Assembly (NCBI GenBank): GCA_934255435.1 | Contig: CAKQNZ010000125.1 | Span: forward strand, 1-6,063 | Length of the DNA: 6,063 nucleotides | Reading direction: 5' to 3' | From: an uncultured Clostridia bacterium | GTDB lineage: Bacteria; Bacillota; Clostridia; Peptostreptococcales; Anaerovoracaceae | Part shown: in pieces, positions 1-6,063 of the stretch | Position numbering within the stretch: the stretch's first letter is position 1 | Layout: every line of letters starts with the position of its first letter | The notes under the pieces: generated by a model | Databases searched by the model: none | What the model was told of the DNA's origin: nothing | Seen by the model: only the letters and a program-made list of their open reading frames with translations | Program-made: the position numbers and the translations under genes

Positions 1-717
1 ACCGACTATATTGCCGATGGCAATGCTCATACTCTCATGGCCAAGATCTAGCTGATTTGTCTTTGGCGACTCTGTCACCTGTATCTCTATATACTGGTCT
101 TCCAGAAGTCCTTCCTTGAGCTGCTGCTTCACCTGCTCCCTGGCAAGCTCTGTATCCATGCCTTCTCCTTCCAGAGCCGGCTGCTGCTGTTGCTGCTGTT
201 CATACTCTTCCTTCTGGCTGAGATAACCGCTGTTTCCCAGGATGAAATCGAAAGGACCTTTGTTCCTGCCGGACTCTGTTTTCTTTTTTTTACCAGGGAT
301 TATAGCTTCGATTATCTTTTCTTCAACGATCTCGTCAGCTATGGAATACTTTTCCTCCAGCATAGACTGTTTTGTGATCCTGACAGATGCCTCTACAAGA
401 TCACGTATCATCGAGTCCACATCCCTGCCTACATATCCGACTTCAGTGAATTTGGTAGCCTCAACCTTGACGAAAGGTGCGTCCATCAGTTTGGCAAGTC
501 TCCTTGCGATCTCGGTCTTGCCGCATCCTGTAGGTCCCATCATCAGTATGTTCTTCGGAGTTATCTCCTCTCTCATCTCATCGGACAGCAGGCTCCTCCT
601 GTATCTGTTTCTCAGAGCGATGGCGACGGATTTCTTGGCCTCGTCCTGTCCTATGATATATTTATCCAGTTCCTGTACGATCTCTTTAGGTGTCATCTGA
701 TATAATTTATTAGCCAT
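1..717 (-). CDS. hslU: HslU (ClpY/CodX), ATPase subunit of the HslVU protease, N-terminal 239 residues; runs off the left window edge
   Basis: HslU is the AAA+ unfoldase that forms hexamers on the HslV peptidase in the cytoplasm and feeds it unfolded substrates. The start reads [20 protein letters not shown], matching the family N-terminus, followed by [18 protein letters not shown]. The Walker A motif GPTGCGKT is at residues 61-68, with Cys where Val is usual, and is followed by EIARRLAK. The substrate-gripping pore loop GYVG is at 94-97. Residues from about 110 onward form the intermediate (I) domain, which includes a lysine run (143-146), a six-glutamine tract (174-179) and acidic stretches. 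The frame is open to position 1, so Walker B, the sensors and the C-domain (roughly half the protein) lie outside the window. The ATG at 717 is supported by AGGAGGT six nt upstream. It sits 11 nt after hslV, and the pair is almost certainly co-translated. Identity is very confident; only completeness is unknown. Confidence 0.96.
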   Translation of the reverse strand, partial: MANKLYQMTPKEIVQELDKYIIGQDEAKKSVAIALRNRYRRSLLSDEMREEITPKNILMMGPTGCGKTEIARRLAKLMDAPFVKVEATKFTEVGYVGRDVDSMIRDLVEASVRITKQSMLEEKYSIADEIVEEKIIEAIIPGKKKKTESGRNKGPFDFILGNSGYLSQKEEYEQQQQQQPALEGEGMDTELAREQVKQQLKEGLLEDQYIEIQVTESPKTNQLDLGHESMSIAIGNIVG

Positions 718-723
718 TTGCAC

Positions 724-730
724 ACCTCCT
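724..730 (-). promoter_or_regulatory. Ribosome binding site of hslU, overlapping the hslV stop codon
   Basis: On the minus strand the junction reads TAGGAGGTGTGCAAATG. The first two bases of the SD AGGAGGT are the last two bases (AG) of the hslV TAG stop (729-731). Six nt separate the SD from the hslU ATG. The arrangement fixes the hslU start and suggests termination-reinitiation coupling between the two subunits (inference). Confidence 0.85.
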
Positions 731-1268
731 ATAATTTTTCCACTGAAATATTGTCATTAGTATATACACATATCGATGCTGCGATCTCAAGCGATTTTCT
801 CACTATGTCTTCGGCGCCAAGCTCTGTATTGTTGTAAAGGGCATTGGCTGCCGCATATGCATAGTTGCCGCCTGAGCCTATTGCTACGAAAGGCTGGTCC
901 GGCTCGATGACTTCTCCTGTACCGGAAATCACCAGCAGATCTTCCTTGTCGGCTACGATCATGAGAGCCTCAAGATTCCTTGCTGCTTTGTCAGAACGCC
1001 AGAGCTGTGCCAGTGCCACTGCAGCCCTCTTGAGATTGCCGCCGTGTTCATCCAGCTTGCTTTCGAATTTCTCAGTCAGCGAGAATGCATCTGCCACAGA
1101 ACCTGCGAATCCTGTTATTATCGAATTCCTGTATATTTTCTTTACTTTTTTTGCACCATTCTTCATTATGGCTGTTTCACCCATCGTGACCTGTCCGTCG
1201 CCTCCGATGCATATGTCATCTTTGCTTCGTCTGACTGCTACGATAGTTGTCGCATGAAACTGTCCCAT
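729..1268 (-). CDS. hslV: HslV (ClpQ/CodW), N-terminal-nucleophile peptidase subunit of the HslVU protease
   Basis: HslV is the proteasome-like double-ring peptidase activated by HslU. The 179-residue product starts [14 protein letters not shown], so Thr7 aligns with the catalytic Thr1 of mature HslV. Other family motifs are GGDGQVT (22-28, with the conserved Asp24), the lysine pair KKV (40-42, Lys41 matching the active-site Lys33), [10 protein letters not shown] (53-62), [10 protein letters not shown] (100-109), GSGGNYA (131-137) and CVYTND (167-172). Length is normal for the family. An in-frame ATG at 1319 would add 17 residues, but it lies inside topA and lacks family similarity. The ATG at 1268 has AAGGAGGT seven nt upstream and matches CodW-type N-termini. 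After Met removal residue 2 is Gly, so a five-residue propeptide (GQFHA) must probably be cut off to expose Thr7; this differs from B. subtilis CodW, which uses an N-terminal Ser. It lies 13 nt after topA and 11 nt before hslU. Confidence 0.97.
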   Translation of the reverse strand: MGQFHATTIVAVRRSKDDICIGGDGQVTMGETAIMKNGAKKVKKIYRNSIITGFAGSVADAFSLTEKFESKLDEHGGNLKRAAVALAQLWRSDKAARNLEALMIVADKEDLLVISGTGEVIEPDQPFVAIGSGGNYAYAAANALYNNTELGAEDIVRKSLEIAASICVYTNDNISVEKL

Positions 1269-1275
1269 ATAAATT

Positions 1276-1283
1276 ACCTCCTT
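1276..1283 (-). promoter_or_regulatory. Ribosome binding site of hslV, overlapping the topA stop codon
   Basis: The minus strand reads GAATAAGGAGGTAATTTATATG. AAGGAGGT lies seven nt before the ATG at 1268 and shares two bases with the topA TAA stop (1282-1284). It is what makes 1268 rather than 1319 the preferred hslV start. Confidence 0.88.
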
Positions 1284-3339
1284 ATTCCTTATAATCACAC
1301 TCGCTGTTCGAGCATGCATACTGGCTGTCCTTTGTTTTCTTCTCTACAAGGAGAGACCCACATTTCGGACACTTTTTATTTACAGGTTTGTTCCAGAAAG
1401 ACTGGGTGCATTCCGGATATCCGCTGCATCCGTAGAACACCCTGCCTTTTTTGCTCTTCCTGGCCACGATATCCTTGCCGCAGGCAGGACATTTGACATC
1501 GATAGTCTGTACTATAGGTTTGGTATTCTTACACTCAGGGTATCCTGTACATGCTGCAAAAGGACCGAATCTGCCATATTTGACCGCCATCGGTTTGCCG
1601 CATTTCTCACAGTTCTCACCTGTAAGCTCAACTTCGAATTCTACTTTCTGTATTTCATTGTCTGCGACCTCCAGCTCCTCTTTGAGTGTGCCGTAGAAGT
1701 CACGTATGACACTCTTCCACTCTGTTCCTTTGGCCTCTATATCATCAAGATTATCTTCCATCTGTGCCGTGAAGCCTGTATCGACTATCTCCTTGAAATA
1801 CTGCTCCATCATTTCGGTGACGATGAATCCCAGCTCTGTAGGAACAAGAGATTTCTTTTCTTTGACTATATATTTCCTGTCCGAAAGTGTCGCCACTATA
1901 GGTGCATAGGTACTCGGTCTGCCTATGTCTTTTTCTTCCAGATCCTTGACAAGACTGGCTTCTGTGAACCTTGCAGGAGGCTGTGTGAAACTCTGTTCTC
2001 CTTTGACGTCCACTGGTCTTAGCGTTTCGCCCTTCTCGAGATGCGGCAGCCATTTGTCTTCATCGTTATCCTTGCCGGGTGAATATACTTTCAGGAAACC
2101 ATCGAACAGCAGTTTCGATCCTGTTGCCTTGAACGAGTAGTCTCCGTTCACGATAACTGCACTGACAGCCTTGAATTTAGCCGGCGACATCTGACTGGCC
2201 ATGAACCGGTTCCAGATAAGTCTGTAAAGGTTGTACTGGTCCTTTGTCACCAGTTCCTTTATGCTGTCAGGAACGATCTCCATATGGCTGGGCCTTATGG
2301 CTTCATGGGCGTCCTGGATATCTTTCTTTTTGTTGGAAAAGACTGTCCCTGCATAATATTCACTGCCGACGTTCTCTGTTATGAATTCTTTTGAAGCTGC
2401 CTTGGCCTCATCGGATATTCTGACAGAGTCGGTTCTTATATATGAAACAAGACCCACAGTACCTCGTCCCTTGATCTCCACACCTTCGTACAGCTGCTGT
2501 GCTACAAGCATCGTCTTCTTTGTGGTAAAGTTCAGCTTGTTTGCAGCATCCTGCTGAAGGCTGCTTGTGGTGAACGGTGGCATCGGTCTTCTGAGCCTGT
2601 CCTTTTCTTCGAGAGCAGAAAGAACATAGCTGCCGTTTTTAAGCTCCGCCAGTACAGCATCATTCTGCTCCTTGTTTTCGATCGTTAATTTTTTGCCCTT
2701 GTATTCTGTAAGTTTCGCAGTGAATTTCCTGTCTTTTTTGAAATCCGCTGCTATCGTCCAGTATTCCTGCGGTTTGAAAGCCTTTATCTCGTTCTCTCTG
2801 TCACAGATTATTTTAAGTGCTGCAGACTGAACACGCCCGGCACTGAGTCCTCTGCGTATCTTCCGCCACAGCAGGGGACTTATCTGATATCCCACAAGTC
2901 TGTCCAGCACTCTTCGTGCCTGCTGGGCGTCAACGAGCCTCAAGTCGATGGGCCTCGGATTCTTTATCGCATTTTTTATGGCCTTTTCCGTGATTTCATT
3001 GAACACTATCCTGCATGGCGTAGTCTGATCTATGCCAAGAAGATATGCCAGATGCCATGATATAGCTTCTCCCTCACGGTCAGGGTCGGTTGCGAGATAA
3101 ACTTTGGAAGCATTTTTCGCTTCTTTTTTTAGTGATTTTATTATATCGCCTTTGCCCCGTATGGATATGTACCGGGGTTCAAAGTCGTTGTCAATATCGA
3201 TTCCCAGTTTGCTTTTCGGCAGATCCCTGACGTGACCTACAGATGCTATCACTTTATAGCGTGAACCCAGGAATTTGCCTATTGTTTTAGCCTTCGATGG
3301 CGACTCTACAATTACAAGTATTTTTTTCGCCGCTGCCAT
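1282..3339 (-). CDS. topA: DNA topoisomerase I (type IA), complete, with three C-terminal zinc ribbons
   Basis: TopA relaxes negative supercoils through a transient 5'-phosphotyrosine link to one DNA strand. The 685-residue length is normal for Firmicutes. The TOPRIM domain opens with ILVIVESPSKAKT (catalytic Glu12) and holds the metal-binding motif DPDREGEAISWH (Asp85, Asp87, Glu89). LSAGRVQSAAL lies at 165-175. The active-site Tyr300 is in GLVSYIRTDSVRIS, followed by DAHEAIRPS (343-351) and the late-core motif DIGRPSTYAPI (471-481). The tail carries three four-cysteine ribbons: C577/C580/C597/C603, C617/C620/C638/C644 and C657/C660/C676/C681, the third more divergent. The ATG at 3339 has GGGAGGAG five nt upstream. 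The gene is preceded by a good promoter at the dprA end and followed by hslV 13 nt later. No key residue is missing and no frameshift is visible. Confidence 0.98.
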   Translation of the reverse strand: MAAAKKILVIVESPSKAKTIGKFLGSRYKVIASVGHVRDLPKSKLGIDIDNDFEPRYISIRGKGDIIKSLKKEAKNASKVYLATDPDREGEAISWHLAYLLGIDQTTPCRIVFNEITEKAIKNAIKNPRPIDLRLVDAQQARRVLDRLVGYQISPLLWRKIRRGLSAGRVQSAALKIICDRENEIKAFKPQEYWTIAADFKKDRKFTAKLTEYKGKKLTIENKEQNDAVLAELKNGSYVLSALEEKDRLRRPMPPFTTSSLQQDAANKLNFTTKKTMLVAQQLYEGVEIKGRGTVGLVSYIRTDSVRISDEAKAASKEFITENVGSEYYAGTVFSNKKKDIQDAHEAIRPSHMEIVPDSIKELVTKDQYNLYRLIWNRFMASQMSPAKFKAVSAVIVNGDYSFKATGSKLLFDGFLKVYSPGKDNDEDKWLPHLEKGETLRPVDVKGEQSFTQPPARFTEASLVKDLEEKDIGRPSTYAPIVATLSDRKYIVKEKKSLVPTELGFIVTEMMEQYFKEIVDTGFTAQMEDNLDDIEAKGTEWKSVIRDFYGTLKEELEVADNEIQKVEFEVELTGENCEKCGKPMAVKYGRFGPFAACTGYPECKNTKPIVQTIDVKCPACGKDIVARKSKKGRVFYGCSGYPECTQSFWNKPVNKKCPKCGSLLVEKKTKDSQYACSNSECDYKE

Positions 3340-3344
3340 GAAAA

Positions 3345-3352
3345 CTCCTCCC
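3345..3352 (-). promoter_or_regulatory. Ribosome binding site of topA
   Basis: GGGAGGAG on the minus strand, five nt before the ATG at 3339. It lies at the end of an AT-rich leader of roughly 37 nt if the promoter at 3383-3411 is used. Confidence 0.8.
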
Positions 3353-3382
3353 TTTTATATCAACAGTTGTTTCTAATCCTTA

Positions 3383-3411
3383 ATTATATGTATATATTCA
3401 GTCTTTTGCAA
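3383..3411 (-). promoter_or_regulatory. Probable housekeeping-sigma promoter for topA-hslV-hslU
   Basis: On the minus strand a -35 element TTGCAA (3406-3411, four of six matches to TTGACA) is followed by a 17-nt spacer (3389-3405) and a perfect -10 element TATAAT (3383-3388). The -35 lies within the last codons of dprA and the -10 lies in the dprA-topA gap. A start near 3376 would give a leader of about 37 nt before the topA ATG. No extended -10 TG is present. The 58-nt gap is the widest in the window and no terminator is visible in it, so topA probably also receives read-through from the comM-dprA transcript. Recognised by eye from consensus; not experimentally shown. Confidence 0.65.
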
Positions 3412-4252
3412 CAAAAATTTTGCCAAGGTCCGAAAAAACAAACCCTTTCATCTCCATCACAGTGACTACGCTGCTGATATATCCCGGTGCGCTTCCTGTC
3501 AGTATCGACAGGTCGTCTATCGTGAGTTCGCCGTACCCTTCGAGAAGATGATATATCTCCTGTTCGATGCCGCTGAGACATTTTCTGATCTCGCTGTCTG
3601 CAGGTTTGTCCACACCCATCATCGCTGATATGTCTCCTGTGGATATCACCGGGCATGCACCATCCTTTATCAGTTTATTGCTGCCGATACTGAAACTGCT
3701 GTCGATATTTCCAGGCACGGCGCACACTTCCCGTCCCTGCTCTGCTGCAAGCTCGGCAGTTATCAATGCTCCGCTGCTCCTTCCTGCCTGCACCACTGCT
3801 GTCAGCTCTGAAAGACCACTTATGATCCTGTTTCGCTGTGGAAAATGATATCGCTGCGGCTTCGTGCCTGGGGGATATTCAGATATAACAAGGCCGGCTG
3901 CTTCTATCTCTTTCTTCAGTCTGGCATTTTCCGGTGGATAACATACATCGGGACCGCAGCCTAGAACAGCTATCGTACCCCCGCCCGTTCTCAGTGCACC
4001 TGTATGTGCCGCTGTATCTATGCCAAGAGCCATGCCACTCACTACAGTTATACCATCGGAGGCGAGCCTTCCAGCTATGTCTTCTGCCGTCCTACTGCCA
4101 TACCGGCTGGATTTTCTTGAGCCTACGACAGCTGCACACCTGCCGTCCAGCAGCGAAATATTCCCAAGGCAGTAAAGCTGCCGGGGCGGATCCTTGATCT
4201 CCCGCAGAAGAGCCGGATATACCGGCATATCTATAGTTACCTTCTCTATCAT
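3398..4252 (-). CDS. dprA: DprA/Smf, single-stranded-DNA-binding RecA loader; Rossmann core plus C-terminal winged helix, no N-terminal SAM/HhH domain
   Basis: DprA protects incoming single-stranded DNA in the cytoplasm and loads RecA on it during natural transformation; many non-competent bacteria also keep it. The 284-residue product has the family Rossmann motifs in order: VGSRKSSRYG (43-52), SGMALGIDTAAHTGAL (72-87), LGCGPDVCYPPEN (97-109), SEYPPGT (124-130), FPQRNRIISGLS (137-148), GRSSGALITAELAAEQGREV (157-176) and AVPGNIDSSFSIGSNKLIKDGA (178-199). Residues about 222-284 look like the winged-helix domain found at the end of many DprA proteins. The protein begins directly at the YPALLREIKDPP segment, so the usual N-terminal SAM/HhH domain is absent. 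The ATG at 4252 overlaps the comM TGA (ATGA). In-frame starts at 4270 and 4312 would lie inside comM and add no family sequence. The gene is translationally coupled to comM. Confidence 0.95.
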   Translation of the reverse strand: MIEKVTIDMPVYPALLREIKDPPRQLYCLGNISLLDGRCAAVVGSRKSSRYGSRTAEDIAGRLASDGITVVSGMALGIDTAAHTGALRTGGGTIAVLGCGPDVCYPPENARLKKEIEAAGLVISEYPPGTKPQRYHFPQRNRIISGLSELTAVVQAGRSSGALITAELAAEQGREVCAVPGNIDSSFSIGSNKLIKDGACPVISTGDISAMMGVDKPADSEIRKCLSGIEQEIYHLLEGYGELTIDDLSILTGSAPGYISSVVTVMEMKGFVFSDLGKIFVAKD

Positions 4253-5793
4253 ATTATATTCCTGTCCCATTCCGTTATCCTGTAAACAAGCGCCTCTGCA
4301 ACATGCTCGCACATGATATCATCTTCACCTGCAAGGTCTGCGATGGTCCTTGATATCTTTAGTATCTTCATATATGCTCTCATGCTCAGTCCGTACTTCT
4401 CATAGGCGCTGTCCAGCAGGTTCCTGCAGTCAGCATCCAGCCTGCAGTATATCCCTATACCTTTTTCATCGAGACCGCCGTTGTTCTTGTACCCTGTCCC
4501 TTTATATCGCATCTGCTGTATCTGCCGGGCTGCCATTACCTGAGCCCTCATCGCATCTGACGTCGTGCCAACAGTTTCTGATGCATTGCATTCTGTACCC
4601 ACCAACGTTATAGCTTCTTTTTCTATCGGCATGACTTTTATGTGCATGTCTATCCTGTCCGAAAACGGACCTGCAAGTCTCCTTCTGTGTGCCTCCAGCT
4701 GTTTCCTGCTGCATGTGCACATCCTTCTCTCATCCCACAAATATCCGCATTTGCATGGGTTCGCTGCTGCAACGATCATCGTATCAGCAGGGAATACCAT
4801 TTCGTCCATGTTCCTGCTGACTCTCACGAATCCGTCTTCAGCAGGCTGTCTCATGGCGTCCACTGCCCGTGCGTCGAATTCACCAAGTTCATCAAGGAAA
4901 AGCACGCCGCCATGGGCCAGAGACATCTCGCCCGGTCTCGGTTTCAGCCCGCCCCCTGTAAGACATGCTGCAGATATGGTATGATGCGGGCTGCGGAAAG
5001 GTCTTCTTGTAATGACAGGTTCTTCGTCGCTGAGCAGCCCTGCTACGCTGTATATCCCGGTTATCTCAAGCTTTTCTTCATAACTGAGATCAGGCAGCAC
5101 TGAGGGTATGCGTTTAGCCAGCATGGTCTTGCCGCATCCCGGACCTCCCATGAACAGAAGACCATGACTTCCTGCGGCACCTATCACTATGGCCCGTTTG
5201 GCACTTTCCTGACCTATGACCTGAGAAAAATCATTATCATATTCTCTGCTGATATATTTTTTCTTCCTTTTATATATGCCTTTGTCTGTACAGCCTGACA
5301 AAAACGATGCAGCCTCTCGCAGATCTTTCGCAGCGTATATATTGATATCTTCGATGATAGACGCCTCCTCCGCATTGCTCTCCGGCAGCACTATATTCCT
5401 GATCCCTGCCTTCCTCATACACATTGCCAGAGGCAGCGCTCCTTTTATCCTGTTCAACCTGCCGTCCAGGGAAAGCTCTCCGAAAAAAGCTGTGTCTTCA
5501 GTATCATATATGCCATGTCCCTGCATTATCAGACCCAGTGCTATCGGCAGATCGAAATGGCTCCCTTCCTTTGGTCTTCCTGCCGGGACCAGGTTCACCG
5601 TTATCTTCCTGTCCGGAAAGCTGTATCCGGAATTGACCACTGCTGGCCTGACTCTGCTGTATGACTCTCTGATAGTCGTGTCTGCAAGTCCGACTATGCT
5701 GAAATTAGGCATACCGCTGTGTATATCTGTCTCCACTGTTACAGGATAGCCCTTTACCCCTACGAGAGTCGCTGTTTTTATTCTTGAAAGCAA
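4249..5793 (-). CDS. comM: ComM/YifB family AAA+ ATPase (Mg-chelatase-like), complete, TTG start
   Basis: ComM proteins are hexameric AAA+ helicases; in Vibrio and Acinetobacter ComM drives branch migration while transforming DNA integrates, whereas the role in Clostridia is less clear. The 514 residues match family length. The N-terminal ChlI/Lon-like domain (about 1-165) includes PNFSIVGLADTTIRESYSRV and FDLPIALGLI. The AAA+ domain begins near VIGQESAKRA (192-201), with Walker A GGPGCGKT (216-223), FRSPHHTIS (266-274), Walker B GVLFLDELGEF (296-306, Asp301/Glu302) and GPFSDRIDMHI (375-385). The cysteine motif after NPCKCGY (C347, C349, C359, C361) is a usual family trait. The C-terminal Mg_chelatase_C domain includes LSMRAYMKILKISRTIADLA (469-488). 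The start is TTG at 5791-5793, chosen because AGGAGGAGG lies five nt upstream and MLSRIKTATLVG fits the family start. It follows yraN by 21 nt and overlaps dprA by 4 nt. Confidence 0.95.
   Translation of the reverse strand: MLSRIKTATLVGVKGYPVTVETDIHSGMPNFSIVGLADTTIRESYSRVRPAVVNSGYSFPDRKITVNLVPAGRPKEGSHFDLPIALGLIMQGHGIYDTEDTAFFGELSLDGRLNRIKGALPLAMCMRKAGIRNIVLPESNAEEASIIEDINIYAAKDLREAASFLSGCTDKGIYKRKKKYISREYDNDFSQVIGQESAKRAIVIGAAGSHGLLFMGGPGCGKTMLAKRIPSVLPDLSYEEKLEITGIYSVAGLLSDEEPVITRRPFRSPHHTISAACLTGGGLKPRPGEMSLAHGGVLFLDELGEFDARAVDAMRQPAEDGFVRVSRNMDEMVFPADTMIVAAANPCKCGYLWDERRMCTCSRKQLEAHRRRLAGPFSDRIDMHIKVMPIEKEAITLVGTECNASETVGTTSDAMRAQVMAARQIQQMRYKGTGYKNNGGLDEKGIGIYCRLDADCRNLLDSAYEKYGLSMRAYMKILKISRTIADLAGEDDIMCEHVAEALVYRITEWDRNII
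4259..4263 (-). promoter_or_regulatory. Weak ribosome binding site of dprA inside the comM end
   Basis: AGGAA on the minus strand, about seven nt before the ATG at 4252 and within the last comM codons. It is weaker than the other sites in this window, so dprA probably relies on ribosomes arriving from comM through the ATGA overlap (inference). Confidence 0.5.
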
Positions 5794-5798
5794 ATCCG

Positions 5799-5807
5799 CC
5801 TCCTCCT
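5799..5807 (-). promoter_or_regulatory. Strong ribosome binding site of comM, fixing a TTG start
   Basis: AGGAGGAGG on the minus strand, five nt before the TTG at 5791-5793, in the 21-nt gap after yraN. No ATG or GTG lies at suitable spacing, and the family alignment begins here, so the TTG is taken as the start. Confidence 0.85.
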
Positions 5808-5814
5808 GTCTTTA

Positions 5815-6063
5815 TCAGAATGCATTGCCGATATGTTCTATCGTCACCTCCATGACATCAAAGCAGATATCCACAGGGGCATATCCGCTGGCCTTCATTT
5901 CACTTAGGTATGACATGGCTGCCGCCCTGATATGTTTCTTCTTCCTGTCGTCCACAGACTCGCATGGACGACCGTATTCAAAGCTGCTCCTTGTCTTGAC
6001 TTCTATAAAACTCAATCTGCCGTGCTTGCCTGCTATGATGTCTATCTCTCCGGATCTGCATCT
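5815..6063 (-). CDS. yraN: YraN/UPF0102 family protein with predicted endonuclease fold, C-terminal 82 residues; start lies beyond the right window edge
   Basis: The YraN family is small (about 120 residues) with a Holliday-junction-resolvase-like PD-(D/E)XK fold; its cellular role is not well established. The frame is open to position 6063. It begins RCRSGEIDIIA, with the metal-binding GEID motif (Glu6, Asp8 of the visible part), then FIEVKTR (19-25) as the E-x-K motif, then SVDDRKKKHIRAAAMSYL and the typical family ending IEHIGNAF. About 35-40 N-terminal residues are outside the window. A TTG at 6015 could be misread as a start, but it lies between GEID and EVK and would remove half of the active site. 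The gene sits directly upstream of comM, an order common in Firmicutes, where rnhB often precedes it. Confidence 0.92.
   Translation of the reverse strand, partial: RCRSGEIDIIAGKHGRLSFIEVKTRSSFEYGRPCESVDDRKKKHIRAAAMSYLSEMKASGYAPVDICFDVMEVTIEHIGNAF

Noticed and set aside
190..705. Long plus-strand reading frames opposite hslU (171 and 152 codons)
   Set aside because: They are antisense to a clear hslU frame, show no family motifs, and lack a convincing ribosome binding site.
1269..1319. N-terminally extended hslV starting at 1319
   Set aside because: The added 17 residues lie within topA, do not resemble HslV, and the strong ribosome binding site points to 1268.
865..1496. Plus-strand frames opposite hslV and the topA end
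   Set aside because: Shadow frames; the opposite strand carries full catalytic motifs of HslV and the TopA zinc ribbons.
1557..1611. topA zinc-ribbon tail as a separate small zinc protein
   Set aside because: It is continuous in frame with the TopA core and three ribbons are normal for this family.
4253..4258. TATAAT just before the dprA start as a possible -10 element
   Set aside because: No acceptable -35 element lies 16-18 nt upstream on the minus strand; it is part of the comM Asn-Ile-Ile codons.
4253..4312. Extended dprA starts at 4312 or 4270
   Set aside because: The extension is out-of-frame comM sequence with no DprA similarity; the ATGA overlap at 4252 is the standard coupled start.
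4565..5749. Several plus-strand frames of 139-157 codons opposite comM
   Set aside because: Compositional shadows of comM with no recognisable domain and no independent start signals.
5815..6015. A 66-residue gene starting with TTG at 6015
   Set aside because: The frame continues upstream to the window edge with the conserved GEID motif of YraN, so 6015 is internal.

Overview
All recognisable genes in this window lie on the minus strand and read leftwards from the right-hand end: yraN (partial) > comM/yifB > dprA > topA > hslV > hslU (partial). Together they cover almost the whole window. Gaps between genes are 11 to 58 nt, and comM and dprA overlap by 4 nt. The plus strand carries only antisense shadow reading frames. 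I see no tRNA, rRNA, CRISPR array, insertion sequence, attachment site or hairpin-plus-T-run terminator.

The organism is most likely a Firmicute of the class Clostridia, with moderate GC by eye. The evidence is the strong AGGAGG-type ribosome binding sites on most genes, a TTG start behind a strong site, frequent ATA and AGA/AGG codons, a TopA with three four-cysteine zinc ribbons, a CodW-like HslV N-terminus, and a gene order related to the Bacillus block dprA-topA-trmFO-xerC-hslV-hslU-codY. I cannot name a genus.

Region by region: positions 5815-6063 hold the C-terminal two thirds of the YraN-family nuclease-fold protein. Positions 4249-5793 hold ComM, and 3398-4252 hold DprA, coupled to comM by an ATGA overlap; both families act on incoming single-stranded DNA in natural transformation and recombination. 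A good sigma-70/sigma-A-type promoter (TTGCAA, 17 nt, TATAAT) spans the last codons of dprA and the dprA-topA gap. It should start a transcript carrying topA (1282-3339), hslV (729-1268) and hslU (1-717, cut by the window edge). In that group the ribosome binding site of hslV overlaps the topA stop codon and that of hslU overlaps the hslV stop codon.

Functionally there are two themes: DNA processing (YraN, ComM, DprA, TopA) and the ATP-dependent HslVU protease. This is mainly a conserved housekeeping block. I did not find a convincing new system. The points worth a second look are the direct topA-hslV junction without trmFO and xerC, the HslV propeptide that leaves no Ser or Thr at position 2, the DprA without an N-terminal SAM/HhH domain, the internal promoter, the stop/SD overlaps, and a slippery A-run in hslU.
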